7,671 bases of DNA from an uncultured Chromatiales bacterium (GTDB taxonomy: Bacteria; Pseudomonadota; Gammaproteobacteria; Steroidobacterales; GCA-2729495), in contig CAJXQV010000053.1 in assembly GCA_913058165.1 (NCBI GenBank), positions 1 to 7,671 on the forward strand, given 5' to 3'. The position numbers were made by a program, and so were the translations under genes. Shown one piece after another: positions 6,017-7,671 of this stretch. The stretch's first letter is position 1. Every line of letters starts with the position of its first letter. The notes beneath the pieces are model-generated. The model was given only the letters and a program-made list of their open reading frames with translations, did not search any database and was not told the origin of the DNA.

Positions 6017-6822
6017 TATTTATCGCTAATGGCTTTATTGTCTGAATGCATTAATGCCTTAGATTGGCAGTCGATGCTGGCACCATTCACTGCCTTACTG
6101 TCTGGCCCCATTAGAAATAAATACGGGCTCATAATTTCATCAGCCGTTTTCAGGCCTAGCGGGTCTTCACCGGGGTAGGCAGCAGCACGCATATTGGTGC
6201 GGGTTGCTCCCGGATTGATGCTGTTCGTCCTTACAGGGGTGTTTTCGAGTTCATCGGCAAGCACTTGCATCAGGCCTTCGGTGGCAAACTTCGATACCGC
6301 ATAGGCGCCCCAGAATGCTCGTCCTTTGCGTCCGACGCCGCTGGATGTGAATAGCAGCGAGGCATCGCTTGATTTTTTCAGTAACGGCAACAGCGTGCGG
6401 GTGAGCACAAACTGGGCGTTTACGTTGATGTGCATCACTTCCATAAAGCTGCCTACCGGAAACTGCTCGATAGGGGCTCTGTGCCCGAGCATGCCAGCGT
6501 TGTTGAGCAGTCCATCAAGTCGGCCGAACTCCTGTTCGACTTGAATCCCAAGGCTCTCATAGCTATCAGCAATGGCCGTTTTGAAATCGATGACAGCAAT
6601 GCTTGGACGTGCACCGCCGGCATTGATGATTTGGTCGTAAACACGCTCCAGTTTGACCTGAGTGCGCCCAACCAGCAGCACTGTGGCGCCATGTGATGCA
6701 TAGGCTAGGGCCGCGGCTCGGCCGATACCGTCACCGGCACCGGTAACCATAATGACGCGGTCTTTCAGGAGGTCTGCGGGTGCTTGGTAGCTTTGTGCCT
6801 GGGCATTGAGTGTGTCAGTCAT
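6016..6822 (-). CDS. yciK: YciK-family short-chain oxidoreductase
   Basis: 268 residues. A classical short-chain dehydrogenase/reductase with a Rossmann fold: TGAGDGIG at 27-34 (cofactor), NNAG at 107-110, NVNA at 133-136, catalytic Ser161 in FTSSGVGRKGRAFWGAYAVS, Tyr174 and Lys178 (YxxxK), and NPG about 203-205. The blocks DLLKDRVIMVTGAGDGIGR, LPLLKKS, FATEGLMQVLADE and the C-terminal DIMSPYLFLMGPDS match E. coli YciK, whose substrate is unknown. An Arg (53, in VGRTQ) after strand beta2 suggests NADP(H), which is inference. Start 6822 fits the family length; the region before it is A-rich with no real ribosome binding site. It lies 105 bp downstream of mupP on the same strand, a gap holding a small reading frame and a possible promoter, and converges with rluB. 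Confidence 0.93.
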   Translation of the reverse strand: MTDTLNAQAQSYQAPADLLKDRVIMVTGAGDGIGRAAALAYASHGATVLLVGRTQVKLERVYDQIINAGGARPSIAVIDFKTAIADSYESLGIQVEQEFGRLDGLLNNAGMLGHRAPIEQFPVGSFMEVMHINVNAQFVLTRTLLPLLKKSSDASLLFTSSGVGRKGRAFWGAYAVSKFATEGLMQVLADELENTPVRTNSINPGATRTNMRAAAYPGEDPLGLKTADEIMSPYLFLMGPDSKAVNGASIDCQSKALMHSDNKAISDK

Positions 6823-6834
6823 GATTTATTTCGA

Positions 6835-6897
6835 TTATGAGTTGTCGTCGCCACTGGGCTCGGGTTCGGGAGTGGGTCGGGGAATGATTTCAATCAT
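6835..6897 (-). CDS. possible 20-residue Pro/Glu-rich small ORF
   Basis: ATG at 6897 to TAA at 6837-6835 encodes 20 residues with the core PRPTPEPEP, followed by an acidic end (GDDNS). The same frame is open back to the mupP stop (10 further codons, ITIIIPTEPP, no usual start), so the whole 30-codon stretch is also an in-frame extension of mupP beyond its TAA. It ends 12 nt before the yciK ATG, in the same frame. No ribosome binding site is visible. It could be a small peptide, a leader for yciK, an eroded mupP tail or chance. I recognise no family. Confidence 0.25.
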   Translation of the reverse strand: MIEIIPRPTPEPEPSGDDNS

Positions 6898-6898
6898 T
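6883..6898. promoter_or_regulatory. 16-bp palindrome upstream of yciK
   Basis: AATGATTTCAATCATT consists of perfect 7-bp inverted arms around TC. It lies about 60 bp before the yciK ATG, just downstream of a TATAAT, which is a plausible operator position. It also covers the ATG of the small ORF. No regulator can be named from this alone. Confidence 0.3.
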
Positions 6899-6916
6899 GG
6901 TGGTTCGGTAGGAATT

Positions 6917-6922
6917 ATTATA
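6917..6922 (-). promoter_or_regulatory. candidate -10 element for yciK
   Basis: TATAAT on the minus strand (6922 to 6917), six bases past the mupP stop, is a perfect -10 match about 95 bp before yciK. The predicted -35 positions (inside the mupP end, 6939-6946) do not resemble TTGACA, so it may be chance in an A/T-rich gap or an activator-dependent promoter that gives yciK independent expression. Confidence 0.25.
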
Positions 6923-6927
6923 GTGAT

Positions 6928-7596
6928 TTACAGATTGATAATCAGGTCGAGCAGCTCGGCAGGGTGGTCGATCTGATAGTCAGCCTGCCAGTCTGCTGGG
7001 TTATCTTCCGGGAGAATATAGCCATAAACGGCCGCAACGGTCTTCATGCCGGCATTACGTCCGGCCTGTATGTCACGCTCCGCATCGCCGACATACAGCG
7101 TGGTTGCAGCCACAAGTCCGGCCTGCTGCATGCCAAGCAGCAAAGGTTCGGGTTGGGGCTTGCGTTGTGGCAATGTGTCGCCACTGACAACACAGGCGCT
7201 GCGCTCATGCAGGTTTAAAGCCTTAAGCAGCGGGTCGGTTAGGAATGCCGGCTTGTTGGTAACCACACCCCAGCGAATCGCCGATGCTTCAAGTGTATTC
7301 AACAGTGCTTCCATGCCGTCAAACAGAACGGTGTCGCAAGCCAGATTAGCGGCGTATATTTCCAGGTACTCAGGCACCAGCGCCGCAATTTCATCTTCGT
7401 CCATGTAGGGCAGAGCACCCCTCAGTAAGCCGGTGGCGCCCATCGAGACATAGTCGCGGGCAAACTCGTAGTCGGGAGCGGCGACCCCAAGGCGACCACA
7501 GATAGGGTTGAGTGCCGCAACCATGTCAGGCGCGGTGTCGAGCAGCGTGCCATCGAGGTCGAGAAGCACCCCTTTGGGGGCCTGCGCGGTGTTCAT
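6928..7596 (-). CDS. mupP: HAD phosphatase, probable N-acetylmuramic acid 6-phosphate phosphatase MupP
   Basis: 222 residues. A HAD-superfamily hydrolase with all four motifs: DLDGTL at 13-18 (nucleophile Asp13, acid/base Asp15), Thr113 in VVTNKP, Lys146 in RKPQP, and GDAERD at 170-175 (Mg-binding Asp171 and Asp175). A helical cap lies between about 20 and 95. Proteins of this type are often labelled phosphoglycolate phosphatase (Gph), but the GDAERDIQAG motif and the position between ubiG and yciK match Pseudomonas MupP, which dephosphorylates MurNAc-6-phosphate in the AnmK-MupP-AmgK-MurU peptidoglycan recycling route that bypasses de novo UDP-MurNAc synthesis and influences fosfomycin and beta-lactam susceptibility. 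The ATG overlaps the ubiG stop (ATGA), so translation is probably coupled; an in-frame TAA lies 28-30 nt upstream of the ATG. Substrate is inferred from context, the fold is certain. Confidence 0.85.
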   Translation of the reverse strand: MNTAQAPKGVLLDLDGTLLDTAPDMVAALNPICGRLGVAAPDYEFARDYVSMGATGLLRGALPYMDEDEIAALVPEYLEIYAANLACDTVLFDGMEALLNTLEASAIRWGVVTNKPAFLTDPLLKALNLHERSACVVSGDTLPQRKPQPEPLLLGMQQAGLVAATTLYVGDAERDIQAGRNAGMKTVAAVYGYILPEDNPADWQADYQIDHPAELLDLIINL

Positions 7597-7627
7597 TCGG
7601 GAAGCCTGAAATGCGCCAGATAATTAA
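7593..7627 (-). CDS. ubiG: 3' end of ubiG (partial)
   Basis: On the minus strand, the frame ending in TGA at 7595-7593 reads NYLAHFRLPE and stop, after two leftover bases at the contig edge. UbiG, the SAM-dependent O-methyltransferase of ubiquinone synthesis, ends in a VNY[ML]xH-type motif (E. coli: VNYMLH), and ubiG precedes mupP in Pseudomonas, so both the residues and the position fit. The TGA overlaps the mupP ATG by 4 nt. Only ten codons are present, so the call rests mainly on context. Everything beyond 7627 is adapter. Confidence 0.6.
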
Positions 7628-7671
7628 CTGTCTCTTATACACATCTGACGCTGCCGACGATCTACTCTGTG
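7628..7671. other. Illumina Nextera adapter read-through, not genomic
   Basis: CTGTCTCTTATACACATCT (7628-7646) is the 19-bp Tn5 mosaic end used in Nextera libraries. GACGCTGCCGACGA (7647-7660) is the reverse complement of the Nextera read-1 adapter arm. TCTACTCT (7661-7668) is the reverse complement of AGAGTAGA, the Nextera i5 index 504. GTG (7669-7671) begins the P5 tail. The four pieces are in exactly the order of an untrimmed read running through a short insert, so genomic sequence ends at 7627. Confidence 0.98.

Noticed and set aside
6883..6898. Fur box reading of the palindrome AATGATTTCAATCATT
   Set aside because: It shares AATGAT and ATCATT with the Fur consensus, but the spacing and flanks do not fit the 19-bp GATAAT-type site.
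7628..7646. Mosaic end read as a natural Tn5/IS50 insertion
   Set aside because: It is followed at once by the Nextera read-1 arm, an index and the P5 start rather than by IS50 sequence.

Overview
The window is a 7.67-kb contig end from a gammaproteobacterium, most like the Pseudomonas/Cellvibrio/Marinobacter side of the class. The evidence is gene content and order: yciO, a site-2 protease, scpA, scpB and rluB in one run, then yciK, a MupP-type phosphatase and the last codons of ubiG on the opposite strand. The yciK-mupP-ubiG order is the one I recall from Pseudomonas. Base composition looks close to balanced (an eyeball estimate). I see no mobile element, CRISPR array, rRNA or tRNA. Almost all of it is ordinary, densely packed chromosomal housekeeping DNA.

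Layout. 1-555 (+): 3' part of a DUF6502-family gene cut by the window edge. 677-1883 (-): a three-gene cassette, yciB (inner-membrane envelope protein), a YciI-like protein and a BolA-family protein, joined by two successive 4-nt ATGA overlaps. 1884-1980: divergent control region. 1981-2601 (+): yciO. 2652-3311 (+): M50 site-2 protease with a perfect TATAAT directly upstream and no visible ribosome binding site, so possibly leaderless. 3323-5243 (+): scpA and scpB, the two non-SMC condensin subunits. 5250-5987 (+): rluB-like 23S rRNA pseudouridine synthase. 6016-7596 (-): yciK and mupP, with a small proline-rich reading frame between them. 7593-7627 (-): the last ten codons of ubiG, overlapping the mupP start by 4 nt. 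7628-7671 is not genomic: it is Illumina Nextera adapter, i5 index and the first bases of the P5 tail.

How the genes fit together. The plus-strand run combines tRNA/translation (YciO, RluB), membrane proteolysis (M50) and chromosome segregation (ScpAB with SMC encoded elsewhere). The minus-strand pair at the right belongs to a ubiG-mupP-yciK operon in which MupP serves peptidoglycan (MurNAc) recycling and UbiG ubiquinone synthesis. The yciB cassette links an envelope protein to a BolA protein of the glutaredoxin/Fe-S type.

The points most worth a second look are the sequencing adapter left on the contig end, a 24-residue duplication in the acidic tail of ScpB whose three base differences are all silent, the probable leaderless protease gene, and the in-frame Pro/Glu-rich mini-ORF after the mupP stop. 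I did not find a convincing new multi-gene system.
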